Numbered from the stretch's first letter, positions 35,390 to 46,462 are shown. The stretch: DNA of 64,000 nucleotides from Prochilodus magdalenae (GCA_024036415.1 JAMWET010000953.1:10001-74000), one strand, 5' to 3'. Notes: a model not told the origin generated them from the sequence alone. A program made the numbers and translations.

Positions 35390-35670
35390 TAAGTGTGGGT
35401 TGGTGTGTGTGTGTTTGTGAGTGTTTGTGTGTGTGTGCTTTGTGTGTGTGTGTGTGTTTGTGGGTGGGTGTGTGTGTGGGTTTGTGAGTGTGGCTGTGTG
35501 TATGTGTGGGTGTGTGTGAGTAAGTGTGGGTTTGTGTGTGTGTGTGTGTGTTTGTGAGTGTGTGGGTTTGTTTGTATGTGTGTGTGTGGGTGTGTGTGAG
35601 TGTGTGGGTTTGTTTGTATGTGTGTGTGTTTGTGAGTGTTTGTGTGTTGGTGGGTGTGTGTTTGTGTGTT

Positions 35671-35704
<34 letters not shown>

Positions 35705-36012
35705 TGTTTGTGAGTGTGTGTGTTTGTGGGTGTGTATGTGTTTGTGAATGTTTGTGGGTGTGTGAGTGTGTGGGTTTGTGAGTGTGTGTGTTTGTGAGTG
35801 TTTGTGTGTGTTTGTGAGTGTTTGTGGGTGTGGGTTTGTGTGTATGTTTGTGGGTGTGTGTGTGTGTGTGGGTTTGTGTGGGTGTGTGTTTGTGAGTGTG
35901 GGTGTGAGTGTGTGGGTTTGTGTGGGTTTGTGAGTGTGAGTGTGTTTGTGTGTGTTTGTGGGTGTGTGTATGTGTGGGTGTGGGTGTGTGTGTGTGTGTG
36001 GGTGGGTGGATG
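35262..36012 (+). repeat. TG-rich array upstream of second S100 gene
   Basis: About 750 bases almost entirely of GTGTGT broken by TTTGTGAGTG, GTGGGTTTGTG and a run of G near 35318-35330. Both strands appear open for over 200 codons only because of the repeat (Thr-His-Pro on the minus strand, Cys-Val on the plus). Confidence 0.97.
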
Positions 36013-36615
36013 TGTTGTCGGAGGATGGAGAGAGTAACAGACAGGCAGCAGGCAATCCCTCAGGTAAGGTGAGCTCGCAGCCTGCTGGTAGCCTGAGCGG
36101 ATCGAGTGTCCGTCAAAGATCACAAGTTCTATTGTCTTTCAGTATAGACTCTCCACCCCTGTGCATTTCTTCTCTCTGGCCTCCCTCCTTCATCCCTCCT
36201 TCATGCTTCTTAACTATTCTAACATCACCACACTCCTCCGGTCACTTGTTTTCCAGAGACTAACCCTTCCTGTGACTGCCCCACTTCTGAACTGTTATTC
36301 GGTCACACCAAGCCTGTGCTGACCTCACTTTCACAGGCTCAGGTTTTCCATGGCGCCGTTCACAAAAGTGACATCGATTCATAAATGCCTCTAATCCCTA
36401 CATCTATATATTTGTAATATGATGCATATGCTTATATGTTATATGGTTATGTAGAATGGCTCACATATAAGCCTATATATATGTGTGTGTGTGTGTGTTC
36501 ATCCGTACGTGTGTATGTATATACAGTAGTATGTTTAGTTCCCTCTCCGCTTCCTATGTTCCTACTTCTCTCCTTTTCATCTCATCAATTCTCTTTTTCT
36601 GTCCCAGGTCTAAAG

Positions 36616-36735
36616 ATGGAAGGAGCTATTAAGACAGTGGTTGGGCAGTTCATAACCTCAGCACGTGGGAAGGAGAATCTTGGAGCCAAGAATTTCCAGA
36701 AGCTGGTCCAGTCTCAACTGGGGAACATCATGTCG
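36616..36735 (+). CDS. S100 family protein (S100A16-like?), coding exon 1
   Basis: After a CTGTCCCAG acceptor (ends 36607) the exon encodes MEGAIKTVVGQFITSARGKE to GNIMS, the N-terminal helix-loop-helix of an S100 protein. The loop is a residue short and lacks the final Glu (Asn26 there), so N-terminal calcium binding is probably weak, as known for mammalian S100A16. It ends in phase 0 at GTAAGA. The frame is open back to the acceptor (Leu-Lys-Met), but an earlier stop-containing junction makes this Met the likely start. Product 92 residues. Confidence 0.88.
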
Positions 36736-38125
36736 GTAAGACAATCCACAAGTGTGAGAATCTGGGGTTGGCTAGTTTCACAATAAGGCGTTGTTAAAGC
36801 TGCATGATTGTGTTTATGGTATGTATGTGTGTAACGTGGAAAAACTAAAAACAAGGATAAGTCTGAGTTTGAAGACTTCAAAGAACTTTGGTTGAGGAGC
36901 CTTTGGTGTCTTCTGAGGCTTGTACAGTCACCAAGCTCCTTATTGGGTTTCCTTGTTTCTACACTCACTGTCTATATCAGCTCTATTTACCATATAGGAG
37001 CACTTTGTAGTTCTACACTTGGTCCATCTGTTTCACTGTATACTTTATTACACTGTCCTTCAGAGGTCAGGACCCCCACAGGACCACCACAGCGCAGGTA
37101 TTATGTGGGTGGTGGATCTTTCGCAACACTGCAGTAACATTGAAGTGGTGGTGGTGTGTTAGTGTGTGTTGTGCTGGTGTGAGAGGTCAGAAACAGCAGT
37201 GCTGCTGGACACCTCAGTGTCACTGCTGGACTAAGAATTGTCCACCAACCACCAGAAATGTCCACCAACCACCAAACCAGTTGGTGTAGCTCAGCGGATA
37301 ACACCACTACCTGCCAAGTAGCCACCACCACACGTGGGAGACTGGGGTTTGAATCCCGGTCTGGGTGACTATACTGTGCCATACCAATAAGAGTCCTTGG
37401 GCAAGACTCCTAACACCACATTGGCCTACCTGTAATGTGATTAACCTTGTAAGTCGCTCTGGATAAGAGCGTCAGCTAAATGCCAGAAATGTAAATGTAA
37501 GAATCCTGTATGTAAACTTATGTAAACTTTAATGAAGGACTAGAGGATGACCAACACTGCACTGTGCATCAGAGGATGAGCTATAATCTCTGACTGTACA
37601 TCTACAAGGTGGACCAGCAAGGTAAGAGTGTCTAATAGAGTGGACAGTGAGTGGGCACAGTGTTTAAACACTGTTGTGTCCGACCCACTCACACCAGCAC
37701 AACACACACTAGCACACCACCACCATGTCACCAACTGTGCTGGCCCTGTTCTCCTGACCATTGAAGAACAGGGCATCAAAGTATACAGAGAAACAGATGG
37801 ACTGCCGCCTGTATCTGTAGAACTACAAAGTGCTCCTGTACTGCAACACTGAGCGTGGAACCAAGGTGTCCCTAATAAAGTGTTCAGAGAGTGTACCTTC
37901 ACAGAATTGCTTTTTAGGAACGCTCTTATACAGCTAGATAATCCCATAACGGCTTTGGCCATTAGCTGATGAGCATTAGTCTACACTGCGTTTGTCCACA
38001 CTGATCCTAAAGCCATCGGTTCCGCCTCTATCTAAAACTAAATCGGCGCTTAATCCACACATTAGTCTAGCTAAGAGCCTCCAGCCCTGTATTTGAATGT
38101 CATCTCTTACTTTCTCATCTCTCAG
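36736..38125 (+). other. Intron of second S100 gene
   Basis: A 1.39-kb phase-0 intron. The flanks of the SINE are inverted relatives of each other: GTCCTTCAGAGGTCAGGACC (about 37060) through TGTTGTGCTGGTGTGAGAGG at the left, and the complement (CACACCAGCACAACACACAC at 37690, then GAACAGGGCATCAAAGTATA) at the right. The SINE therefore sits in an older palindromic element spanning about 37000-37880. Confidence 0.7.
37280..37498 (+). mobile_element. tRNA-derived SINE, copy 4 (in S100 intron)
   Basis: Full-length copy with intact A box, B box region (GGGTTTGAATCC) and GGATAAGAGCGTCAGCTAAA tail, sense orientation in the intron 36736-38125. Confidence 0.9.
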
Positions 38126-38284
38126 GACACAGATAGCTCATCAGCCGTGAAGGAGATGATGGGTGGCCTGGACGTTAACCAGGACGGGAAGGTCAGCTTC
38201 CAGGAATATATGAACCTGGTGGGTTACCTGGCGACATCGCTGAGCGAGAGGAAATCGGGGACCCAGAACAGCGCGGCCAACTGA
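38126..38284 (+). CDS. S100 family protein (S100A16-like?), coding exon 2
   Basis: Following a CATCTCTCAG acceptor, the exon encodes DTDSSSAVKEMMGGLDVNQD and a canonical C-terminal EF-hand loop (Asp56, Asn58, Asp60, Lys62, Glu67), the EYMNLVGYLA helix, a polar tail and a TGA stop. The phase matches exon 1. A likely poly(A) signal AATAAA is at 39090, beyond a small DNA transposon in the 3' UTR. Confidence 0.92.
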   Translation, partial: DTDSSSAVKEMMGGLDVNQDGKVSFQEYMNLVGYLATSLSERKSGTQNSAAN

Positions 38285-38364
38285 GACTCGTCTTCCACCA
38301 CCTGACACTCCACCAATTAAGCCTTTATGTACTCCCAGTATTCCACTAAAACTGGCAATGCACC

Positions 38365-38688
38365 TAGGGGTGGGCGATACGTTGCTTGTACTGCGCTAAA
38401 TGACACCACAGTATCCACATTACTATTGAACTAACACACGCAATAACAGTCCGTATAAGCCTTTAGTGCCATTATATTGTTACCCGTTTATCTTCTTTTC
38501 CATTTCTTTTATTACTATATGAAAACAAAAATCATATTCCTTGTTCAGCTTTTATTATAGGTGCTACAGCTTTGCTGGTGATGTTGTGTATGTTCCAGCT
38601 TGTTTGCAAACCTTGAAAAATGGTAACTGAATGCATATCTATCATAAAGAAGTATGAAACTACTACATTTTTGTATCGCCCACTTCTA
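38365..38688 (+). mobile_element. Small inverted-repeat element in S100 3' UTR
   Basis: The left end TAGGGGTGGGCGATACGT and the right end (complement TAGAAGTGGGCGATACAAA) form an imperfect inverted repeat around 324 bases of non-coding sequence. TAG-starting ends suggest an hAT-type MITE, but a clean 8-bp target duplication is not seen. Confidence 0.65.
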
Positions 38689-39089
38689 TTGCAAACCTCC
38701 TGTTTGTCTGGAAACAATGCTGCTCATGCCAAAACCTATTCCACAGCTGTGTTAACCTGTTGATACCCTGTTTCAGCCCCCCTAGACTAAATGTTTTCCA
38801 GCCTATATTACACCAGATTTGAAAGGCATTGCTTGTTCTGTAGTCAGTGATGTTTTAGGAACTTAGAAAGCACTAAAGTGCCCCACCTTCCTGGACCAAG
38901 ATTGGAAAACACATGCTGTGGACACTAAATGTCAATAAGTGTCAATATATGATGTGCTAAATGTCAAAACAGACCATATGCCAAAATGATGCATAATCCA
39001 GTCATCTCATGCAGACTTATATGAAATGCAGCACTGATGTTAAATTGATTTTTGTCAGCCAATGTCTTTTGTGCCTTATGTTACATGGC

Positions 39090-39095
39090 AATAAA
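39090..39095 (+). terminator. Candidate poly(A) signal of second S100 gene
   Basis: AATAAA about 800 bases after the stop codon; the first canonical hexamer noticed. Confidence 0.5.
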
Positions 39096-39359
39096 AAAGT
39101 ATAATGACTCTTGTTGGTGGTCTCATGTTGGTCAGCTTACTGTGGGTAAATGGAGACAGGCCAAAATAGCATCAGTGCACTGTTATAAAATAATCAGTGC
39201 TATAGAGTAAGAATTGTGCTGTTAAGACACAACCTAGTATTTTCATGTTTAACATATTTCAATATTTTGATGTAATTTGAAATCTGTCGCAATACAAATG
39301 CTCCAAAGCTACTTTGAAGAAATCATTTGGAATATGGAATATGGAAACTAGTAACATTT

Positions 39360-40620
39360 GTTTGCTCTATATGTGTTAAAACCTCTTAACTAGTTTTCTT
39401 TGGGAGTGTTAGCATAAACTAGCCAGCCCTAACACTACTTAACTTTCATCAGCTACACAAGCAAACTGGCACAGCAAATTAGCTTGCTGTTGATTACCCT
39501 TAACACTGTTTGTATTTTATGTGTTAAACTTTTTAACTACTTTTCTTTGGGAGTGCTAGGACAAACTAGCTAGCCTTACCATTAGTTAACTTCCATCGGC
39601 TGGATAAGCAAGCATTAGCACAGCTAATTTGTTAGCTGTTGATTGACCTGCACACTTTGTTTGCTCTATATGTGTTAAAACCTCTTAACTAGTTTTCCTT
39701 GGGGGGTGCTAGCATAGACTAGCTAGCTTTAACGTTGGTGAACTTTCATCAGCTGCACAAGCAAATTTAGCAGAGCTAAATAGCTGGCTGGATTATATGT
39801 GTATGTGTTAAAATCTTTAACTAGTTTTCTTTGGGAGTGTTAGCATAAACTAGCCAGCCCTAACACTACTTAACTTTCATCAGCTACACAAGCAAACTGG
39901 CACAGCAAATTAGCTTGCTGTTGATTACCCTTAACACTGTTTGTATTATATGTGTTAAACTTTTTAACTACTTTTCTTTGGGAGTGCTAGGACAAACTAG
40001 CTAGCCTTAACATTAGTTAACTTTCATCAGCTGGATAAGCAAGCATTAGCACAGCTAACTTGTTAGCTGTTGATTGACCTGCACACTTTGTTTGCTCTAT
40101 ATGTGTTAAAACCTCTTAACTAGTTTTTCTTGGGGGGTGCCAGCATAGATTAGCTAGCTTTAACGTTAGTGAACTTTCATCAGCTGCACAAGCAAACTTT
40201 AGCAGAGCTAAATAGCTGGCTGGATTATATGTGTATGTGTTAAAATCTTTAACTAGTTTTCATTGGGAGTGTTCGCATAAACTAGCCAGCCTTAACACTA
40301 CTTAACTTTCATACGCTACACAAGCAAACTGGCACAGCAAATTAGCTTGCTGTTGATTACCCTTAACACTGTTTGTATTATATGTGTTAAACTTTTTAAC
40401 TACTTTTCTTTGGGAGTGCTAGGACAAACTAGCTAGCCTTAACTTTCATCAGCTGGATAAGCAAGCATTAGCACAGCTAATTTGTTAGCTGTTGATTGAC
40501 CTGCACACTTTGTTTGCTTTATATGTGTAAAATCTGTACGTTTCTCTACGTTTCTTTGGGAGTGTTAGCATAAACTAGCTAGCCTTAACACTAGTTGTCT
40601 TTCATCAGCTGCACAGGAAT
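39360..40620 (+). repeat. Higher-order tandem repeat (about 145-bp monomers in 430-bp triplets)
   Basis: Monomers carry TATGTGTTAAA, CTTTGGGAGTG, AAACTAGC, CTTTCATCAGC and TTAGC-TGTTGATT words. Three monomer types follow in fixed order: type 1 at about 39365, 39797 and 40227, type 2 at about 39520, 39950 and 40380, type 3 at about 39665, 40095 and 40517. Equal types are about 430 bases apart and nearly identical; different types are clearly diverged. Confidence 0.9.
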
Positions 40621-41010
40621 GAATGTTAAAAGCTATTTTAGCGAGTATAAAGCAAAGTCGGAGTTAGTCTTTATGCGCTTCAGCCTCTCGCCAACATGAA
40701 ACGCTTTTTACGTCCTAGTATGCTATCTCTGAATACCAGGCGGTTTGAGTTTTTACGTTTGTTGCTTTCTGTCTTATGTACAGAGGCCAAAACTTGAGCC
40801 AGGTCTGGTCAATAGCAAGATTTAGCAATAAGCTAGCCAGCTGTTGTTAGTGATATGCCTGAAATGATCTTATGAAGCATGTATCTGTTCACAAAACAAT
40901 AAACTTTATGGTCAGTGATATAGATTCACCCAGAGAGAGAAGTGAAGGTTGTTACTGTTGACGTTGAGAGCTGGCATGCTAATATGAACTCATATCTTGA
41001 GTGTTGAGGG

Positions 41011-41446
41011 TAGGGTTGCCACTCGTCCCGTGAAATACGGAATCGTCCTGTATTTGGCAATTCAATGTTGCGTCCCGTATTAAACCAATATGGGACGCTA
41101 TTTGTTACGTATTTCCGGAAATGTCAGCAAATTTGTTGCGTATTCCCATAATTGTCCGATATACACGTCTGTCACACACACGAATGATCACAATCTCCTC
41201 CCCGCTCAATTTAGCTCGACCCAGCTCAATTACGGGACGTGCTTTGTTCCGTATTACCGTAAACGTCCGATAAACACGTGTGTCACACATGACTGATCAC
41301 ACTCTCCCCCAAACAACCACCCCTCACCCCCACACCTTCAGGGAATCGTATCAAACATGGTACGCGATTTTTAACATGTTACTCAAAAATGACCACGCCC
41401 ACCTCAACCACTCTTTTATTTTCCTTTCTGAAAGGTGGCAACCCTA
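41011..41446 (+). mobile_element. hAT-type non-autonomous transposon with 8-bp target duplication
   Basis: Inverted ends TAGGGTTGCCAC (left) and its complement at the right enclose 436 bases, flanked on both sides by GTTGAGGG (41003-41010 and 41447-41454). An exact 8-bp duplication with TAG ends is the hAT hallmark. The interior contains a tandemly doubled segment of about 120 bases (GTTACGTATTTCCGGAAATG and TTGTTCCGTATTACCGTAAA copies). The small opposing frames inside are incidental. Confidence 0.85.
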
Positions 41447-41449
41447 GTT

Positions 41450-43860
41450 GAGGGTTCCTGAGTTCCTGATGGTTGACTGTAGCGTGGACTTGAATCAGTC
41501 CAACTTGAGGAGTAGCACAGCTGCCCTGGTGGCATGTTCTAACCTTTTGTCCATTATGTTAAAGGGGCTGCTCCTGGATACATCACTAGCCAACAAGAGG
41601 AAGCTTAAACGCAACCATGGCTGATGCTTTTGGCAAGTGAGCTGCTTCACCAATGCTGCTGCTCTCTCTAACTAAAACACTGTTGAGTTAAGGGAGGAAA
41701 AAACAACATTTCTTTTAGGCTGGTAAAGTAAGAGGAAGGAGGAGGGGTGAAGGGGTGGACAACCTTTTGGTGATAAGTTGCCCCCTCTTTTTTTTGGAGC
41801 ATAAATTTGACAGTTGTCATCATCTTCCGGATTACTTTCTTAAGAATTCCTAGTTTAGGGTATCATTCCCACAGGCTACAAGATATTCCATGTTATGCAG
41901 GCAAGTCGAACACTGCAATATTATGCAAGAGAAGATGTTGTTTTCTCTTTCTGCCAGTTTCTGCCAGCCACTATCTTTTTTTAATAATTTATTATTATTT
42001 TACCATGTACATTTTATTGATTGCAGCCTTGCCACCTATGCAATATAAAAAATGAGACTGATCCTGAGTGCAGTTCTATGCATGTAGCAGGTACGTCCAG
42101 GAAACTAGATTCTGCCTGTTATTCAATCAACAATTACATGCACTTTTATCAAATATGTAGTTGGTTTCTATGGTCACTCCAAAAGCGTTTTGTAGCTGTT
42201 TCCTAGTTGTTGTGTTAAACGCTTATTGCTGGTACAGTGGTCTGTTTTCCGCACATGCGTAGACAGTAAAATGAAAGAAATCAGAGTAAGGAACTACATG
42301 TGCTGAATCCTGCCTTCTTTATGGAATTTCTTAATCAGATTTTGGTACCTTAATCCAATGTAGGCAATGAAGGGACTGCCGTTCACATGACCACTTAAAT
42401 AATCAGATAACGGTACATATCCGATTGTGACTGAATTATTAAAGGGCATGTGAACGCGCTCGGTGTCAGCTGTTCTTGACCTGTGTGTAAAGCATGACTT
42501 TTAGACAAGGGTGCTGCTTCATAAGGAGGTTAGACCACACTAGTGACATCTTTGACCCTACAGCAAAATGCATTGACATAATGACCCTAGGAAACTCTAA
42601 TCCTGTCACTGGAGATGTCGGCTACAGTATAATGTTCGCGTGGCACAATGGCCATTGCTGTTTGAACTGCTGATAGTGCTCATCAGATTTGACTTAACTG
42701 TATTAATTGTGAGTTTATAGCATCTTTTAAATGTAGTTCTTCAATATTTGTTTATTGGCTAAATACAGTTCCAGAGTCATTTGTACATTAGCACATTGAA
42801 ACTCTTGTTTGGACTTCCAAGCTCACTGATCCTAGTGTATTCCCTTAGGCCATCCATTCAAAGCTTGAGTTCGTGCAACGTAATACTCTCAGACATACAG
42901 AACATGATCAGCTATATGGGGTTAAAGCTACACTTTAACTAAACACCAGTGTAGCATAACTAAAGCCACAAATCAACTGTTGGTCCCTGTGTACACAAAC
43001 ACCTGTCCAATTATGTTGCGTAGGTCTGAGTAGACCGTTCCAAAGCTTGGCTGGCAGGTGTGTACGGACGCCATTCAATAAATGATGGCTCGTCACCTGC
43101 ACAACAAGATCGGTGCTACATCAGCATTTCTTTCAATCTTGGGGTCAACAACAAACCACCCACCACTCATCCTCAAGGCTTGTTTAGTAAAGACTGTTGT
43201 TGGGCCATATGACCTAGTGTTTGGTATGTAGTAGTAACAGCGTAGAAGGCATTCTGCCCTGGTCCACATATATGTAGCTTACCTACATATTGGCCAGTGT
43301 ATATTGGGTTGTAATTTAATGGTTAAGATGTAAACTAAGTCATTCAAAACAGTCTGAGGTCGAGACACATGCTTCTTCTTTACAGTGGTGGTAATAGGAA
43401 CCAGGGGTTGCAATGCAACTTTAGCCATTCTGTCTATTGTCCAAAACAATCGGTCATCCAACACATGTAATATCAATAGCTCTCTGCCAAGAATGGATTT
43501 TATTAATAATGCATTTTAAGCCCAAAGCTGTTGGTAAAGCTATCTCTCAGGCACCTGGTAGTGTATCCATGTAATAATTTTACGCAGTGCTAAATGCTGC
43601 CTGGTTTCCGATGTCCACTACTGGGAATTAAGCCTTCCCAGCTGGAAATGAGTTGTTCTAAAAATGTTTTGAGAATATGCAATATAATGTTCCCTTAATG
43701 TTTTCAGCTGGAGGTTTTCTTTTGATTCCCAGATTGTTCTTTCTAAAGGTAGGAGAACATTCTCATCCATAAAACATTTTCCAAAGGTTCCACATGCAAC
43801 ATTCTTCTTTTCTTATCATGTAACAATGTGGCGCTGACAACATTCTTAAAACAACTTCTG
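41450..43860. other. No gene recognised
   Basis: Short frames only (largest about 80 codons at 41807-42055, unsupported). No repeat family identified with confidence. Confidence 0.4.
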
Positions 43861-43868
43861 AATGTTGC

Positions 43869-44121
43869 ATATCGTTGCTGTCCAATGGAAACATGTATCT
43901 CCATTTTTGACCATTTTCACTTTTATGTATCATTTGATCACATGAGCTGCTGTTTACACTGTGTGTGAATTTCATGATGAATGGACAAACAGAAATGGCC
44001 CCAAGATCACATAGAAAACGTCTGGTTCCATTGACTTGCATTATAATTAAATTGAGTTTTGGCCTCTCCTGTAAAGTTGCTAATTTGGAGACACATGTTT
44101 TTCCTTGAACAGCGACGATAT
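43869..44121 (+). mobile_element. TA-flanked MITE, copy 4
   Basis: Both ends present (TATCGTTGCTGTCCAATGGA at left, AACAGCGACGATA at right) and the shared interior, with GTCTGGTTCCATTGACTTGC. Confidence 0.85.
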
Positions 44122-44377
44122 ATATATAATATATAGTGCTGCTATACATGTCATTAAATAATTCCATGTAGGAATTTTGTAGGAGTTTTTTAGGTGGTAT
44201 TTAGCCCACCAGGTTGTACAAAAGAAGAGTGTCTTAGCTTTATGTTAGGAATGTGTTAGTTTTTTTTTTTTTTTTTAAGATTTTTGACTCTACATAATTA
44301 AAAGGCAAGTGGGCTAAACTCTTGTTTCCCATGTATGTGTGGCTATAGGATATTCTGAATAGATTAGCTATATAAAC

Positions 44378-44403
44378 TCAAAAAAAAAAAAAAAAAAAAA
44401 AAA
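44378..44403 (+). repeat. Poly(A) tract
   Basis: A run of about 25 A at the left border of the Tc1-like copy that follows; a run of T (44262-44275) lies nearby. Confidence 0.95.
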
Positions 44404-44404
44404 G

Positions 44405-45225
44405 TCAACTGTGTCTGAAAGGTACCTAATAGCATGTAATACCTCCATAACCATCAATAACAGCTGTGACTGGATTTGGTATGGACTGGACAAGTTTGTG
44501 GATGTAGGCCACATCAATGTTCAAACACTCTTACCCAGAATTACCCAGTTGGGCCAGATTTGGTGGATACCTGCTGGTAGACCCGTATGACCATACGCTT
44601 CCATACATCTGCAGACTTCCTTCACACTATGGTCTTTAGTGTATATCTCATCTGTTTTCCCGTTGTAACATTTGCGTTTGAGTCCACCCTGGTGGAGGGT
44701 TTCATCAGAGACTTAAATAAATAAACGAAACAACAGAGAGGATTTTCACCATATAAGGACCACACCACTAATGCCCCCTGCAGTGGTTGGTGTAGCTCAG
44801 CGGATAACACCACTAGCCACCAAGTAGCCACCACCACATGTGGGAGACTGGGGTTCGAATCCTGGTCTGGGTGAAGCTGTGCTACACCAATAAGAGTCCT
44901 TGGGCAAGACTCCTAACACTACACTGGCCTACCTGTAAAGTGATTAACCTTGTAAGTCGCTCTGGATAAGAGCGTCAGCTAAATGCCAGAAATGTCTTTG
45001 GCACGCCCAAATGCAGTCAGTCCTTTTAGCCCATCATTAACCTTGGATGGCTTTGGAGCCATTTTCCACACATGGAACGAGACACTGTACCACTTCCTCC
45101 CAGTCTATGGATCCCATCACTCACATCCCGCAGGTGTTTACAGCCCCATCATCCTTGTGCAGCACCACCTGCAGGAGCCTGAGGTTACTACCAACTTAAA
45201 CACACAAGGTGGCTCATAAAATGTC
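44405..45225 (-). mobile_element. Tc1-like family D, fullest copy, with nested SINE
   Basis: Minus-strand frames at the left encode MNIDVAYIHKLVQSIPNPV, the C-terminal end of a Tc1-type transposase. The right half matches 15370-15720. SINE copy 5 (44786-44994) and some 145 bases of unmatched sequence (44640-44785) interrupt it. It is decayed beyond function. Confidence 0.7.
44786..44994 (+). mobile_element. tRNA-derived SINE, copy 5 (nested)
   Basis: Intact A box and B box (GGGGTTCGAATCC) and GGATAAGAGCGTCAGCTAAA tail; inserted in the Tc1-like element 44405-45225. Confidence 0.9.
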
Positions 45226-45573
45226 CAGTAAGCTTATATTACAATGTCTATGAACTCTATGGCTTTTGTACAGTCTGTAATAGACTAGTTCATGTATATA
45301 CATTTTACTAGATTGATAACTTTTTGGGGATCTATTTGATCTGTGTCAGGTACAAATATGCAATTTAATAAGTGGATTTACATGCTTAATGTATTGCATG
45401 CGTTTGGCAATGTGGAACGGTTGCACAGCTGAAATGATTGCTGCCAGGCTGATTAAACGACACATAGAGGAGTGTGGGTCATTATGACTGTGGATTACAG
45501 TTTGGGGATCTGACCTAAGTGAGTACATCCAGTTTGGTGGCTGTAGCTTAAGGGAAACAAGATTATGAATAGG

Positions 45574-45774
45574 GGTTGGTGTAGCTCAGCGGATAACACC
45601 ACTGCCTGCCACCACCATGTGGGAGACTGGGGTTCGAATCTTGGGTGACTACACTGTGCTACACCAATAAGAGTCCTGGGGCAAGACTCCTAACACTACC
45701 TTGGCCTACCTGTAATATGATTAACCTTGTAAGTCGCTCTCGATAAGAGCGTCAGGTAAATGCCGTAAATGTAA
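45574..45774 (+). mobile_element. tRNA-derived SINE, copy 6
   Basis: Head GTAGCTCAGCGGATAACACC, B box GGGGTTCGAATC, tail GATAAGAGCGTCAGGTAAAT. A short deletion lies between the boxes. Only 580 bases from copy 5, same orientation. Confidence 0.88.
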
Positions 45775-45779
45775 TGGCA

Positions 45780-46430
45780 CTCTGTGGGGGGAAAGAAGGA
45801 TGCAAAAACAGACAAACAAACGAGTGGATTTTAAACCAACGTTGAATTTATGCCTGACGGTCTGCCCTGAGATGGTGTATCAGAAACGCTGTCTCTGGGT
45901 GGAGCAGAAGTACAGTGGATGGGGTTGCACTTTTCCATCCCATACATTCTTAATGGAATAAAAACAATCCGGAAAAATCCATTGCTATGCAAAGCGTGCG
46001 CCACAAGCAATGCGCAACATAATTAGACACCCTGTTGGCCTCGGAGGAAGTCTGTGACTACGACATCGATTACAGCGGGTTAATCATTTAGATCGGGGTG
46101 CTGAACTACCACCACTCTAAAAGTTTAATGTGACAAGCACTGGAACATATAACTACACCTCAGGGTTATCTGTCTGCCTCAGTGGCAGGCGACGGTCAAT
46201 ATCTAGAACCCCTGTTTAGCCATTTAGCAGCAAACTCCACATAAGAAATGCACAATAACCTTGACACAATGTCATGTTTTAATAATGGGCTGCTGGACCT
46301 TTGGAGAAGTACATCATGGGAAGAAGGAATGTAAGCAGAGAGGGAGGGGGGCCCGCGACAGGTGGGCAGAGGTAATGGATGGATGGAGAGATAGAGAGAG
46401 GAGGAGGAGGGAAAGGGGAGGGGAAAGAGC
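45780..46430. other. Sequence upstream of the S100A1-like gene
   Basis: No coding gene is seen. The last 100 bases turn purine-rich (GAGAG/GGAGG) leading to the TATA box at 46433. Minus frame 46196-46663 overlaps the promoter and is a shadow of low-complexity sequence. Confidence 0.5.
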
Positions 46431-46432
46431 TG

Positions 46433-46439
46433 TATAAAA
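46433..46439 (+). promoter_or_regulatory. s100a1: TATA box of S100A1-like gene
   Basis: TATAAAA preceded by a purine-rich stretch and followed, about 30 bases on, by a short pyrimidine-rich candidate first exon that ends in a strong splice donor. Spacing from TATA to the expected start near 46463 is normal. Confidence 0.7.
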
Positions 46440-46462
46440 CACGCCGTCCATCTCTTCTTCCC

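Noticed and set aside
35348..36123. 235- and 256-codon His/Thr/Pro-rich frames on the minus strand
   Set aside because: Products of the TG/CA-rich array in overlapping frames; no non-repeat coding sequence.
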